Shown here in pieces: positions 10,269-29,169 of a stretch of 64,000 nt of DNA. Made by a program: the position numbers and the translations under genes. The DNA is from Allodiplogaster sudhausi (taxonomy: Eukaryota; Nematoda; Chromadorea; Rhabditida; Diplogasteridae), in contig CALZFC010000001.1 of NCBI GenBank assembly GCA_945643635.1, positions 3,929,501-3,993,500 of the forward strand, in the 5' to 3' direction. The notes beneath the pieces are model-generated. The model saw only the letters and a program-made list of their open reading frames with translations. It was not told the origin of the DNA and made no database searches. Every line of letters begins with the position of its first letter. Positions within the stretch are counted from its first letter, which is position 1.

Positions 10269-12413
10269 AATGAGAGAGTGAGAGAGAGAGAAAGGGGAGA
10301 GAGAGAGAGAAAGGAGAGAGAAAGAGAGAGAGATAGTATTAGCCGGGTGCAATTCTCTTTAGTTTCCATGAGAGAGCATGCACAATTTGCCTACGTTTAG
10401 AAACATTTTCTTGTGTCTTTTGCTGCAGCAAAATCTACAAGTTAAAAAATTGTAGAAAATCCTAATTGAAAAAGGAGGAGGGCCAATCAAGTAACTTTTT
10501 TTGACACACAAATGTCGATATTTAATTAATCTTATTAACTTTTAAATAAAATAAGCATGTTTAGAGAAGAAAATGAGTCACTGAAAGCACAAATCTGATG
10601 AGGAATATTATGGAGGATCACTGAAACGAATCTGTAATAATACGTCTGTTATTCGAAAACGCACTGTGCGATGATGAGCGGGCACAAGAGAGAGAGAGAG
10701 AGGGAGAGAGAGAGAGAGGAGAGAGAGAGAGGAGAGAGAGAGAAGAGAAAGAGAGAGAGAAGAGAAAGATAGAAATGTAAGAATGGAATGCCAGACCGCG
10801 CCCTCCTTCGATCAAGTGACCTTCTCGATACAACTGACGACAGACATCGAGAAATCTCTCTCTCTCTCACTCACTCTCTCTCTCACTCAAAAAGGAGCCA
10901 GAGAGAGAGAGACAGGTAGATAGATTGTTGAATAGTGCCATGATTGAGAGCGATATATGGCCGGTGAGTGCGAGAGAGTGCAATATAAAGAGAGAGAGAG
11001 ATTGTGAGAGAGAGAGCGACAGAGAAAGAGAGGGAAGATGGAGTGGATAACGGCCTGAAAGAGAGAAAAAATGCGCGACAGTGCGGCGGCGCCAAGAGTA
11101 GCAGGAAGCATTCTGCTCTGCTGTGAAGGTCGCTGCAATCTAGAAAGAGAGAGAGAGAGAGATGGAGTGACAGAGAGAGAAAGTAGGTAAGTAAGAGAGA
11201 GAATAAAATGTAGAGAGAGAGGGGAGAAAGAGAGAGAGGGAGAGAGAGAAAGAAAGAAAGTAAGAAAAGATTCGTCTACTCGAGAATGAGAGCTACAAGA
11301 TAGGGAGTGGAATAAAACCGCCGCCAAGTATGGCGGAGGAAGGGAGAGAAGAATATTCACTCTTGTATTGGCCAGGGTTGATGAAGATGAACTGGCTGAG
11401 GTCGCCTTCTCGACAATCACTGGAGAGAAAGAAAGTACACAAGAATGCGGAAGAGCGGACGTATGTATATGAAAGTGCTCATAAAGGACCTTCGCCAATA
11501 GGAATAAAATAAGGCAGCAAGAAATAGGAGAGTGACCGAACGAGAGAAAGAGAGGGAGAAAGAAAGGAGAGAGAGAAAGACAAACCGAGAGAAGAAAGAG
11601 GGAGGGAGAGAAACAGAGGAGAATGAGGGAGAGAGAAAGAGAAAGAACATTAGAGAGAGAAAGAGAAAAAAAATTACCCGCAATCAGCGCATCACTGTAG
11701 TGTTTACAATTCAAATATCTCAAAACAAAAAAGGCGTAAATAAAAAAAACATAACTAGAAAATAAAATTAGGAATAGACAACAGTTCACAATTGCCTTAA
11801 TCAAATAATAATTGAAATTAAAATTAAAAGTAAAAAAGAACAAGAACAACAATTAGTTGTTCTTTTTCGGTTCTTTTTTTTTGGCAGAACATGCAAACTG
11901 TTTGTGACTTTGTGACTGTGTTGCATCGACTTATCGCTTTTTCCCCGTTATCAGCGACTTTGCATCCTGGTTGGAGCCGCACTTTTATCAGCTTAGCCTT
12001 GAAAACGATTCTCATCACCCGAGACGTAACCTTGCCAACCACCATACAAACAAGCAAACTTCTTGATTTTTGCTGTTCTGTTAGTTTCGCGATACTCACG
12101 TACTGACGGGCAGGCAAGTTGTGCATTTGTGGTATCGTACTTACAATTGGCTAACAATATGTGGTTATCAGTTCCCTTGAAAAAGTCCATTCGGATTATC
12201 ATAACATTCAATTCTCTGATGCTCTCACAATACTTAAGCACGTCGTAGCCAACTTTAAGCCGTCGGTCTGTGGTTCTCCGCACACTATACATAATGACCT
12301 TTCCTTTCCTTAACTTTTCTTTCAGTGTCCGAATTGGTGTACAAAGATAGCTTCATTTCTTATCAAGATTGCCGAAGACCTAATTAATGCCCAAGGGGTG
12401 AGAGGGGAGCGAG

Positions 12414-12419
12414 TATAAA
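12414..12419 (+). promoter_or_regulatory. Possible TATA box
   Basis: GAGTATAAATAG matches a core TATA element on the plus strand, 2.6 kb upstream of the ATPase start. No transcript start is evident and it may be chance. Confidence 0.2.
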
Positions 12420-12740
12420 TAGAAGATATCGTGCAGATACAGATGAAGGGTTCACAGGAATTTTCAATTTCATCGGGCAAAGTGCCAGAGTTTGTCATTC
12501 GTCAAGACGGGCATTTTTTTGTCTTCCAATTAAAACGACCAAGATTAAGACGAAGCCCTTTTTTGTGATATCACCACGAAAAAAGAATTGTTTCATTTTG
12601 TTTCTTTCTTTCTATTTTCGAAGAAAAAGAATTGCAAAACATGTTTTAATCATGAACAACGGTAAATCTGATTAAAATATATAGAAGAAGAAAAAACGAG
12701 TTATCTAAAGATGAAAAAAAACATGTTACATATATCGGTA

Positions 12741-13290
12741 CAACTCATGAAAAACTCTGTGAGAACACTACTTTCCTATTTCCACCATCACTAAAACGAC
12801 ATTAACGACCTTGTGCAAAACTCTAATAGGCAAGAGTTCATCGTTATTGCAAAGAGCTCTCTCATAGAATCGCTGATATTCTGTCTCAAGTTTCCCATTT
12901 TATGTTCGACGTTGCATTCATTGCTCGAGTGCTTTAGGAACGGGCATTATTTTTGATGACAAATATTCAAAGATGGTGGCCAAAATGAGTGAGAAGAAAA
13001 GCGAGTGCTTTTGCTATTCTGGCATAGTCTTGATGTGAAACGAGGAGAAAACAAAATTTGCCCTGGAGAAAAATTACCCGATACAATTACATATACATTT
13101 CTACGTAAGTCATAGTTATTTGATTACTCGATCGAATTCATAATTCATAATTATATGCATTAACAGTTGGACAGCTCATAGAGAAAGACGCGCACGCGTG
13201 TCCACAGTACTCGTGCTGCTTTTTTGTGTTGCCAAAAATATTTGTATGTATTTTTCACATTGAAGAAATTTCTTATTTCTGTTCATTGAC
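12741..13290. repeat. Dispersed repeat, copy 1 (upstream of the ATPase)
   Basis: Blocks matching 23531-24290 in the same order and orientation are TTGTGCAAAAC, ATCGTTATTGCAAAGA, AAGATGG..CCAAAA, TTCTGGC, AGTCTTGA, AAAGACGCGCAC.CGTGTCCAC and CCAAAAATATTTG. The second copy has an extra internal stretch. Element class is unknown. Confidence 0.6.
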
Positions 13291-15035
13291 AGATTCTCGG
13301 GCATATCAAATCGCACTGAAAGGAGGTAATCGGAGAATAATTAACATTAATTTTTTTTTTGGGTGGATAAGTTCATCTTGACTTAAAACTTATGTATGTA
13401 TATCAACAAAGTTTGAGCGTTTATTCTCTCGTACGAAGTGGAAACGAAGAAAGTGGGGAATGCTAATTCGTCCTGAACTGAACGGTGAACATTTACTTGT
13501 TCTCTAACTATATGTAGCAGTATTTCAACATTCATTTATTCCTTTGGAATTTTTTCGTCCCTTAATGTTTTTTTGCGAGTTTTACCTACACTCTTTTTTA
13601 GTTTCTTTCTTTTACTTACCTTTGTTGTTACCCTATTTGATAAATGTCTCCCTTCTTTAACCAGTATGGATCACGAATGAGAGCGATATCGCCAATGAAG
13701 AGGAATAGAGAGAAAAGAGAGAGAGAGAGAGAGAGAGTTTCGGAAGTAGATCGAGTGTGGTAAGTGGAGGGGAAGCATTTTAATGTTGCTACCAAATAAA
13801 GCCGAAAAAGGTTCTGCCATTAGCACGTTGATTGGGGGAGGGAAGGGGGGGGGGGAAGTGCCTTTTCCACCTCCGGCCTCCTGTCTTCATCTTCTTCTTC
13901 TTCTTCTTGCCTGGAGCACCGCTGCAGTTATTCTTGAACTTTCTGCCCCTTGGCTACGCCACGGCCATTCAGCCCCTAATAAATACTGCCACCATGAAGC
14001 CTTGAATTCATGGCTCCGGAAAAGTGGGCGGAGCTTACCCATTCCATTAGTTGCTCATGAACAACGTTTGTGCGAAATCTAATTTTGCCCGGGTCCCTGG
14101 CCACTTTGCTATTTTGATACTATCATATTTTCTTTCCAAAAGAGTTTGTGAAAGCTCGGGAATCTTTTTTCCATCTGAAAGTTAGGTGGCACGCGTGTAC
14201 TCCTTTCTCTCATTACAATGTATATGTAAGTGGAAGGGGACTGGAAGGTCGCAGCAGCACTGTTATGTTGTTGACTTGGAAGGAAGAGTGCTTTCAGTGG
14301 GTTGGAAGGCGACTACGGAGGAAGATTTATGACTTGTGTGTTCACTTGTGCTTTGTGTACTTGTGTGCTTACCTAGTAACGAGAGAAGCAGTGCAGGCAA
14401 CTGGAGCAAATGGAATACGCGCGCTGCTTGGCAACCTTTCGCTTTTCCTTTCACCCTTATTTCATAGTTGCCTCTTCCAATTTCGCTAGTATCTCTCACT
14501 CTCTTTTCTCTGCTTGCTCCACTTATCCTATCTCTCACTGCTCTCTTTCGTCTCACTCCTCTCTTTCTAGCATCTCTCACACTTCCCTTTTCTCTCAATT
14601 CTCCTCAGATTTCGTCAGTCAAATCGATCGTGTTTTATGTTTGCATCCCAGGAAGAAGCCTTTTCTTTACTTTCTTCATGTCGCACACAATGTGTAGTAG
14701 CCAACCGACAGACATATGTAACTTCTCCCCGTAACGAAAAGTTGTCTCAACGAAAAGTTGAACATGCAATCATGGTTTACTTCTTTTTTACCGCACAACA
14801 AAAGTTGAATGCTCTATTTAGATTCATTGCCCTTTCTTTTTACTCTCTCTCTTTGTTTTGTTTTCTTAATTGACGATTCTCATTCCCGTCTTGTCATTTA
14901 CCTTTTGGTCTTCCGCTTCTGCCTTTTTCCCCCACTTCTTCGTTGCCTATGGAATGCTTTCGTGTGAATTCCGTTTATGAAACATAATCCATGCTTTGTC
15001 TCATTTTATTCGCTGTAATTCAGAGGGGAGACAAG

Positions 15036-22653
<7,618 letters not shown>

Positions 22654-24846
22654 TCTATATTCTTATGATTGGAATCTTTCCATCTGGCTCGTGGCTTCCT
22701 TCTACTAATTTCAACTGTTTATTCCTTAGTTCTTCGATTACGCCGCTGTAGGACCTATCCGTAACTTCATTCAAGTAGATTCTCTCAAATCGCAATCTCT
22801 TTCGGCTCCCTCACTCTCTCTCTCTCTCTCTCTTTCGCTCTCTCTCTCTCTGTCTCTCTCTCTCTCTGAGAGCTATGTACATTAAAAAAATTTTGGTACA
22901 GCCATATTTTGCGTGCCTTTAACTTTGTGGCAAGTAGACAAAAATTGCTCAAATTTTTTAGAAGTACGTTTTTGACAGATGCGAATAAAACCAATGTTAA
23001 TAATGAAATGAACGGTTCCTTTAATCGAGGCACTCAAATTGAGTGCATTTTTGACCAAGTATATGAACATGGAAGAATGACCAAAATATCGGAGAGCCGA
23101 GGAAATGATTACTGCGCTGTAAAGTACAGTAAAGTACGGAATGTCGACCTTTACCACAAATTAGAGTCGCACAATACATGAGGTCCTTTATCCTGTCTGA
23201 TAACTTGGCAGACTGTCTACAGCTCCAAATTCCAGTAGAAAAAGAAGAAAAAAACATTCCGAGAAAAAGACTCGCAGACAAGTCTCATGTCTCGTTTCCC
23301 ATCTCTCGTGAGTGGTCGTCTTTGCCTCTCTGCGCGCTCTCCGTCGTCTCATCTCTCTTTTTAATGCTATGCTTCTTTTCTTTAGATTTAGAATTTATTG
23401 TGGTAATCTCGTCAGTCATTTTTCTTTTATATTTGTGAAGAAAAAAGACCTGGAATTTTTTTATATGATAATCATGAATAACTGATCGAAAGATATAGAG
23501 AAAAAGCGAAAAAATATGTTTATATGTTATATCCACCGGTAACGATAACTAACTTCCGATGGCTTGCCATTAGAATACATTAACGATTTTGTGCAAAACT
23601 TTTATGGGAAAAACATTATCGTTATTGCAAAGATCTCACACATAACATTCTGTCTCAATGTTTCGATTTTATGCGTGTTTAAAAAATAATATTTATTCAA
23701 ATAGAATCTGAAGAGCCATCTCTTATGTTTTAAAGATATGATTAAGTTTGCTTGAATGCTGCACAAGAAGCACAGTTCATTAGAATTCCGGAAGAGTCAA
23801 AGCGAGAAAATAACAAGGAATACTTTAAAAAAATTTAAGTTTTTTGCTCTAACAATAAGTCTTCAGCATATGACATAACATTGGGTGCTCGTGTAGACTA
23901 GAAGATTCTTTATTCTTTTCTAAGGATAAGAATTCAAAGATGGCGCCGAAACGAGGGAAAATAGCAAGAGCCGGTTGCAATTCTGGCGAAGTCTTGAAAT
24001 GGGGGGAAAACATTAAATGAAAGAAAATTATCAATGCGAATAGCGAAAGTCGAAGAGAATATAAGAAATAAAGAAGGGATAGCGACTCAACCGAGTCATA
24101 ATTATTTGTGCATTACTTTACATTCGTCTTTTCTTATCAAGTATGTATATCCATACATACGTTGGAAGGCGTAGAGCTAGGAGAGGATGAAAAACAGAAG
24201 AAGAGATAACTAAAACTGAGAAAGACGCGCACTCGTGTCCACTACACTCGTGAGGCTTTTTTTGTGTGTTCCAAAAATATTTGTTGCTTTTTTTAATTCT
24301 TGAAAAAAAACACTTACACAAGTTAACTACTTTTCACTGACATCTTGGTATGTATATTTCATTTCATTTTTAGTGTGTGTGTGTGTGGTGAGAAATTGGT
24401 TTTGTTTTTGTTTTCTATGTAGTGGACAGCACGGGACCAGCGTTGGTCACAGAAGGCGAGAGTGCGTGGTGAAAAGGAGAGCGACGAGAAGAAGAAGGAG
24501 CGGGGATGATGGTGAGAATTGCGAAATGGCAGCAGCTCCATTGATTGGCGGACACGTTGGCAGCTTCCATTTGCATTGCGGGGCTTCGGCACGAGCTGCG
24601 GCTACCTTTATTCAGAAATTAATTAATTTATTTATTTATTTACTTATTTGTTTACTCTCTTATTTATTAATTAATTAAATAATTTAATACATTGATTTTA
24701 GTCTTGAATACCTTTTTTTGTATGTTATTCATTCTAGATTTTAAAAGAGGATCCTTCCAGTGGAATCATTCTACAATAGTGAAAAGTATACAATTTTTAC
24801 GAGCGCGCACATGCAATTCGGCCATATATTTGATTCGAGATAGAAT
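22654..24846. other. Region downstream of the ATPase, no gene seen
   Basis: It contains the ATPase 3' flank (an AATAAA at about 22984), a CT tract at 22808-22866, a second copy of the dispersed repeat (23531-24290) and a short TG tract at 24374-24387. Frames here are short and AT-biased. A minus-strand frame at 24359-24592 was considered but has no recognisable motif. Confidence 0.5.
23531..24290. repeat. Dispersed repeat, copy 2 (downstream of the ATPase)
   Basis: Direct-orientation partner of 12741-13290. It shares the same blocks in order but is longer by an AT-rich insert between TTTCGATTTTATGCG and the AAGATGGCGCC block. The pair brackets the ATPase gene. Confidence 0.6.
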
Positions 24847-25245
24847 TAGAGATGTCAACGGGCCTAACATTTTTGGGCCGGGCCGAGCCGAACGTTTGAG
24901 CCCGACTTTTTCGGGCCTTAGAATTTTGGACCCGGCCCGGCCCGATTTTCAAAATAGTACGGTCTCCAGTTTTCGAAACACCGAAATCAAAATATTTCGA
25001 GTAGACCGTCTAACTCGGGGCAATTATCAGTCATGGTTATGAGATATGAGGGGTAAAATGGGTTAAGTATATATACCATTCAATAAAAATTTCAAAACCA
25101 GTTGAGCATTCTCCAATTTTTCGAATAATCGGGCCTACGGGCCGGCCAGGGTTTCCTCACGCCCGGCCCGGCCCGGCCCGGGCCCACGGAATGTTGGGCC
25201 CGCCGGCCCATCGGGCCGGGCCGGGCCGGGCCGTTGACATCTCTG
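24847..25245. mobile_element. hAT-like MITE with GC-rich inverted ends, 399 bp
   Basis: The ends are TAGAGATGTCAACGG (left) and, read inward from the right, CAGAGATGTCAACGG. They run into GGGCC/GGCCC-rich inverted arms that stand out from the AT-rich surroundings. The flanking 8-mers GATAGAAT (24839-24846) and GATAGAAC (25246-25253) match at seven of eight positions, as for an hAT target-site duplication. No coding capacity. Confidence 0.82.
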
Positions 25246-25477
25246 GATAGAACATGCATTATGATTACTGTAGTAAAATTGGTCGCGCCCTCTCAAATTT
25301 CGCATGCTGACAAGTTTTGTAACCTGTGAAGAACAAAAATCGGCTCCAAACTTTCGAGGTCGATATTTTCGGGCATATCTGACCGAAAATGTTTTTAAAA
25401 TAAATTTTATTCACCATCCATCGTGGATGTGTTTCCGCTAACTCTCTCACTCTGCTTTCAGGAAAAAGCGCGGGAAT

Positions 25478-26186
25478 TCAAATGCGAGTATTCTTCCGCT
25501 TCCTTACCTCGACGGCGCACATGAAGGCGTACATGGGCGCAGGCGTCTTCGGATCGCACGTCTTGCTGTAGTGCGATGCGATGCAATCGATGAAGCCGGG
25601 GTAGGAGCTGAAGGAAGTTTCTCTTTCTCTCTGTCTCTCTTCCTCTCTTTCTTTCTTTGTATCTCTCTCTCTCTCTCTCTCTCTCTTTTCCCCAGTCGCT
25701 GTCCCCTCTCATTCTCTCTCTCTCTCCCTCTCTCTCTCTCTCTCTGCCCCACTTGCACATGTCGGTTGGTTTGAGCATGCGATCGCAGTCCGTGAGATCG
25801 CTCGTCATGTTGATGCTCTTCATGCACTCGTAGTGTTCGAAGAGGACTGCGCAGACAAAGATGAGTGGTGGAATATGAGAAATAATGTTGGTAATCTCTT
25901 TCTCCTTCTTTTTCTTTTCTCTTCTTCTAATTATCCTTCTTCTTCAATTGGCCTACTACACCAGTGATTAACATCACTTATTATACATACATAACACGAT
26001 TTATAAATTATAAATGCATAAATCATCATTTCTTGCATCTCTGTGAAATCAGTAGACCTCAGCTTTTTCAGCTAATCACTACGTTTCCTTACATCCATTT
26101 CAACCGTCGTTCATTATCTCCATCATCATCTCTCTCTCTTTCTCTTTCTCTTTTTCTCTCTCTTTCTCTCTCTCTCTCCCTCCCTG

Positions 26187-26228
<42 letters not shown>

Positions 26229-27149
26229 CCACTTTTGTGCTGTTCACATTCGTATGCGACGACTTCGTAGTTGACGTAGTAAGCAACCGCATCCGCATCC
26301 GTCATATTGTACAACTCCTGAAGAAGTACAACTTTGCCACCGGTTGGTCGCAGAAGTTGTAGGAGAGACAGATAAGATAATGAGAGATTAGAGAGGAGAG
26401 AGGAAGAAAAGAGTGAGAGAGAGAGGGCTAAGATATAAGGGCTAAGATATGAGAGATATAAGGAGAAACAGTTATAAAGGGAGAGAGAGAGAAGGAGAAA
26501 AGAGAAAGAAAGAGAGAGAAAGAGAGAAAAGAAAAAGATAGATAGATAGAGAGAGAAGAATAAAAAGAGAGAAAAGAGAGAGTGAGAGAGTAGACAGATG
26601 ACAATGTCTAGTAGCCCACCTTGTAGACAGCCGCGCACACGCATGTTCCCTCGTATCGCTGGACACATTTGTGCAACTCGCTCACATATCTGTGGACATT
26701 TTAGAATTAGAAAAAAAAATTATTTCTCATATCATTTCATCTCTTCTTTCTTTCTAATACATGTGAGCGTCCCAAAAAAAGATGTGGTCTGAGAAAAAAA
26801 AATTCAAGTTTAAATTTTTGTGCATTGTTTTCTGACACAAAGATCATATGTATGTATGTGATTTTGAGAGAAGCAACCATACAATAATAGCCATGAAAAT
26901 TCGAATAGATTACGTGATGTGTTTCGCACTCTTTTAATATTAATTAAATTAATTAATTAATTAATTAATCTAATTTCTAAAAAAAAAAACCAGTCAAACC
27001 CGCAGACACGCGCGACGGCCGCCTTGCCGAGCGTGTCCTGGAGGACGGTGAGCGCGGTCGCGTACGCTTCGTACTGCGGCAGCGGATGGAGCGGCAGGCC
27101 AAAGTGGTCAAAGTACGCGTCCGTGCAGACCTTGGTCGCCTGCACAGAA

Positions 27150-27180
<31 letters not shown>

Positions 27181-27903
27181 TAAAGAGAGAGAGAGCGAGA
27201 GAGAGAGAAAGAGAGAGAGAGAGCGAGAGAGAGAGAAAGCGAGAGAGAGAGAGAGAGAGAGAGAGCAAAAACACCGCATAACACCGCAGTGAAGAAATTA
27301 AAGTGGAGTTTTATGTAGTTTTGAAACTATGACAGAAAAAAAGATTGATACAAGTCTCCTCCATATTCTTTATGGAGTCTCATCGTTAGCGCTTATTTCT
27401 TCTTTGATATCTTAATTTAACTTTTCTGCACTCTTCATGGCTTCTCTTTTGTTAGAAACTAAATCTTGTGCTGCGAGTCCATCTTTGAAGCGATGTAAGC
27501 GCTCTAACAATTTCACGAATTATTCATATGTTGGTACAGTTGTATGTGCATATACATACATAAGTTTTGACTTTGATTAGTAATTACTTTTTTTGCTCCG
27601 TCCATTCACTCTTACCTTCTTTTCATGCTCTTTGCACGCGGTCGTCGCAGCGACACCCGCCAAGTCTCTGTAGCGGTATCGGTAGCGATTCGCGTCCGGC
27701 GAAGAGAAGCCGACTGAGCCTGGTTCAAATTAATTAATTATTTAATTAACCAATTAATTAATTAGTAATTTATTTTCGTGTTTTTAGTGGAGCCGTTGTT
27801 CACGATTGAGAACGAGTTAATAAATAGAAGAAAAAAACTGACTATACGCTGTTTGCACGAGGCCTCCCGCAGCAATTACTAATAGAATCCGTAGAATAGT
27901 CAT
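25478..27903 (-). CDS. Secreted cysteine-rich protein, DUF19/T20D4.11-like
   Basis: Exons: 27903-27843, 27719-27616, 27139-27000, 26689-26620, 26317-26233, 25846-25753 and 25607 to 25508 or 25478. All joins are in phase. The start MTILRILLVIAAGGLVQTAYS is a signal peptide. The mature part has about 13 cysteines, in segments such as TACKEHEKK, KVCTDAYFD, HKCVQRYEGTCVC, YECMKSINM, TDCDRML, GFIDCIASHYSKTC and AFMCAVE. Cysteine spacing and the nematode setting suggest a DUF19 (T20D4.11-like) extracellular domain, but this is tentative. The last exon either continues to a TGA ending at 25478 or is spliced at GTAAGG (25507) to an unseen exon. The C-terminus may thus be incomplete. A hAT-like MITE lies 230 bp downstream. 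Confidence 0.7.
26130..26226. repeat. CT microsatellite next to a splice donor
   Basis: A CT tract lies just downstream of the donor of exon 5 of the cysteine-rich gene. Related purine/pyrimidine tracts occur at 25620-25745, 26380-26600 and 27147-27266 in the same gene's introns. Confidence 0.9.
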
Positions 27904-29169
27904 GATTCAGGCGTTGCTCATTTGCGTCGTCCTCAACGGAATATACTGGCTACTGTAATAGATCTTGGGTTACGGTATATCAATTAGAGCAGGCAGTCAA
28001 TTGTTAGCCACAGACTAAAAGTGTCGTTATTTTTTTCGGTTAAGAAAGCGGCATGTAGTCATAGCGGAATTATTCGTCAAATACAAACATTAAAAAATAT
28101 ATATTTAGATCAACAGTAGGACGACGCCTCTTCATTAGGGATGAGAGAAAGCGTTAGCCGAAGCAACATCCTTCACGAATCACGCACGGGACACTGGCAG
28201 ACGGACTTGGCGCGGCCGGATATTCGGATATCCGGAAACTCTCCCGCGGAATCTCCGGTCCTGCCTGTGCATTAGGCACTCTTCCTCCCACTTTCAACTA
28301 GAGGGCTGTGTCTCCGTGATCTACTCACGCGGACATTAGAGGAAGAGTAAGAGGCGGATATATACGACATTTGTGTAAGTGAGTGAGAGCTAGGAAAACG
28401 ACAGAGAAAGAGAGAGAGAAAGAGTGAGAGAGAGAAATAGAAAGCGAGATAGAGAGAGAGAGACAGGAGAGAGAAAGAGAGCGAGATAGAGAGAGAAAGA
28501 GTGGAGTGAGAGAGTAAGAAAAGATGCCTGGGAAGAGTGATGAAGAAGTTAGTCGGAAATAATAGCTTGATAGTTCGCTTGAAAGAGGCTGGGGCTTTAA
28601 TCGAGAAGGAATTGGCATTTATGGTAAAAGGATTGGAAAGTGTTTAAAATGAAATAGCTTACTTAGCATACTAAAGCATCAGAATATTTATTCATGATTA
28701 ATCGATTCAATCGGCTTCAGAAACAAATTAGAAATGTATTTCGACAATGAACCAGAAAGCCTGACCGTGAAACTCCTCAATCTCTTTCCATCCAGAGAAA
28801 AAAGCCTGTTTTAATTGTCAAACTAGTACAATGAAATTTCTATTTTTCACATAACAATTAGTTTAAACCACTGTTTCTCTAAGATATGGAAATCTCTATA
28901 CTTGTGTTCATTCGCATCAGAATATCCAAAATATTCCTTAGAACATTTCGATTTAGAATGAAGCACTCTCGAAATCAGAACCATTCTCTCTCACTTTCCT
29001 CGACTGCGATAGGCGCGAGCGGCCGGCTTCGTGTTTGCTGTGCCAAGGCGAAGAAGGAAGCAAGAAAAGACCCGCCCGTCTGCTCCAGTTGGCAGTTCTA
29101 CTACATTGCTACATTTAAGATAATTGATCTTTGATCTTTGATATTTACTCTTTGATCTTTAATAGAAGA
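27904..29169. other. Intergenic between divergent genes
   Basis: This should hold the promoters of the minus-strand cysteine-rich gene and the plus-strand transporter. A GA tract covers 28400-28515. No open frame with coding character was found. Confidence 0.5.

Larger units (their letters stand above)
7591..15020. other. Long gene-poor region, GA/CT microsatellite rich
   Basis: I see no convincing gene between gene C and the ATPase. From about 7.88 to 11.67 kb the sequence is dominated by GA and CT tracts (for example 7890-7965, 8096-8165, 8755-8880, 9345-9420, 9575-9660, 9915-10105, 10215-10335, 10687-10765, 11140-11270, 11535-11670). They create long Ser/Leu and Arg/Glu frames on both strands. 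The region 11.8-12.3 kb has overlapping AT-biased frames on the minus strand with no family resemblance. A 5' untranslated exon of the ATPase could lie here unseen. Confidence 0.6.

Noticed and set aside
7827..11852. Many Ser/Leu-rich and Arg/Glu-rich open frames
   Set aside because: They are GA/CT dinucleotide tracts read on either strand; no domain, no codon bias and no splice context.
11824..12292. Overlapping minus-strand frames (one contains KYCESIRELNVMIIRMDFF)
   Set aside because: AT-biased codons unlike the confident genes, two frames open over the same segment, and no family recognised. A cDNA could overturn this.
24359..24592. Minus-strand frame of 77 codons near the hAT-like element
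   Set aside because: Low-complexity Ser/Phe content and no motif; likely chance.
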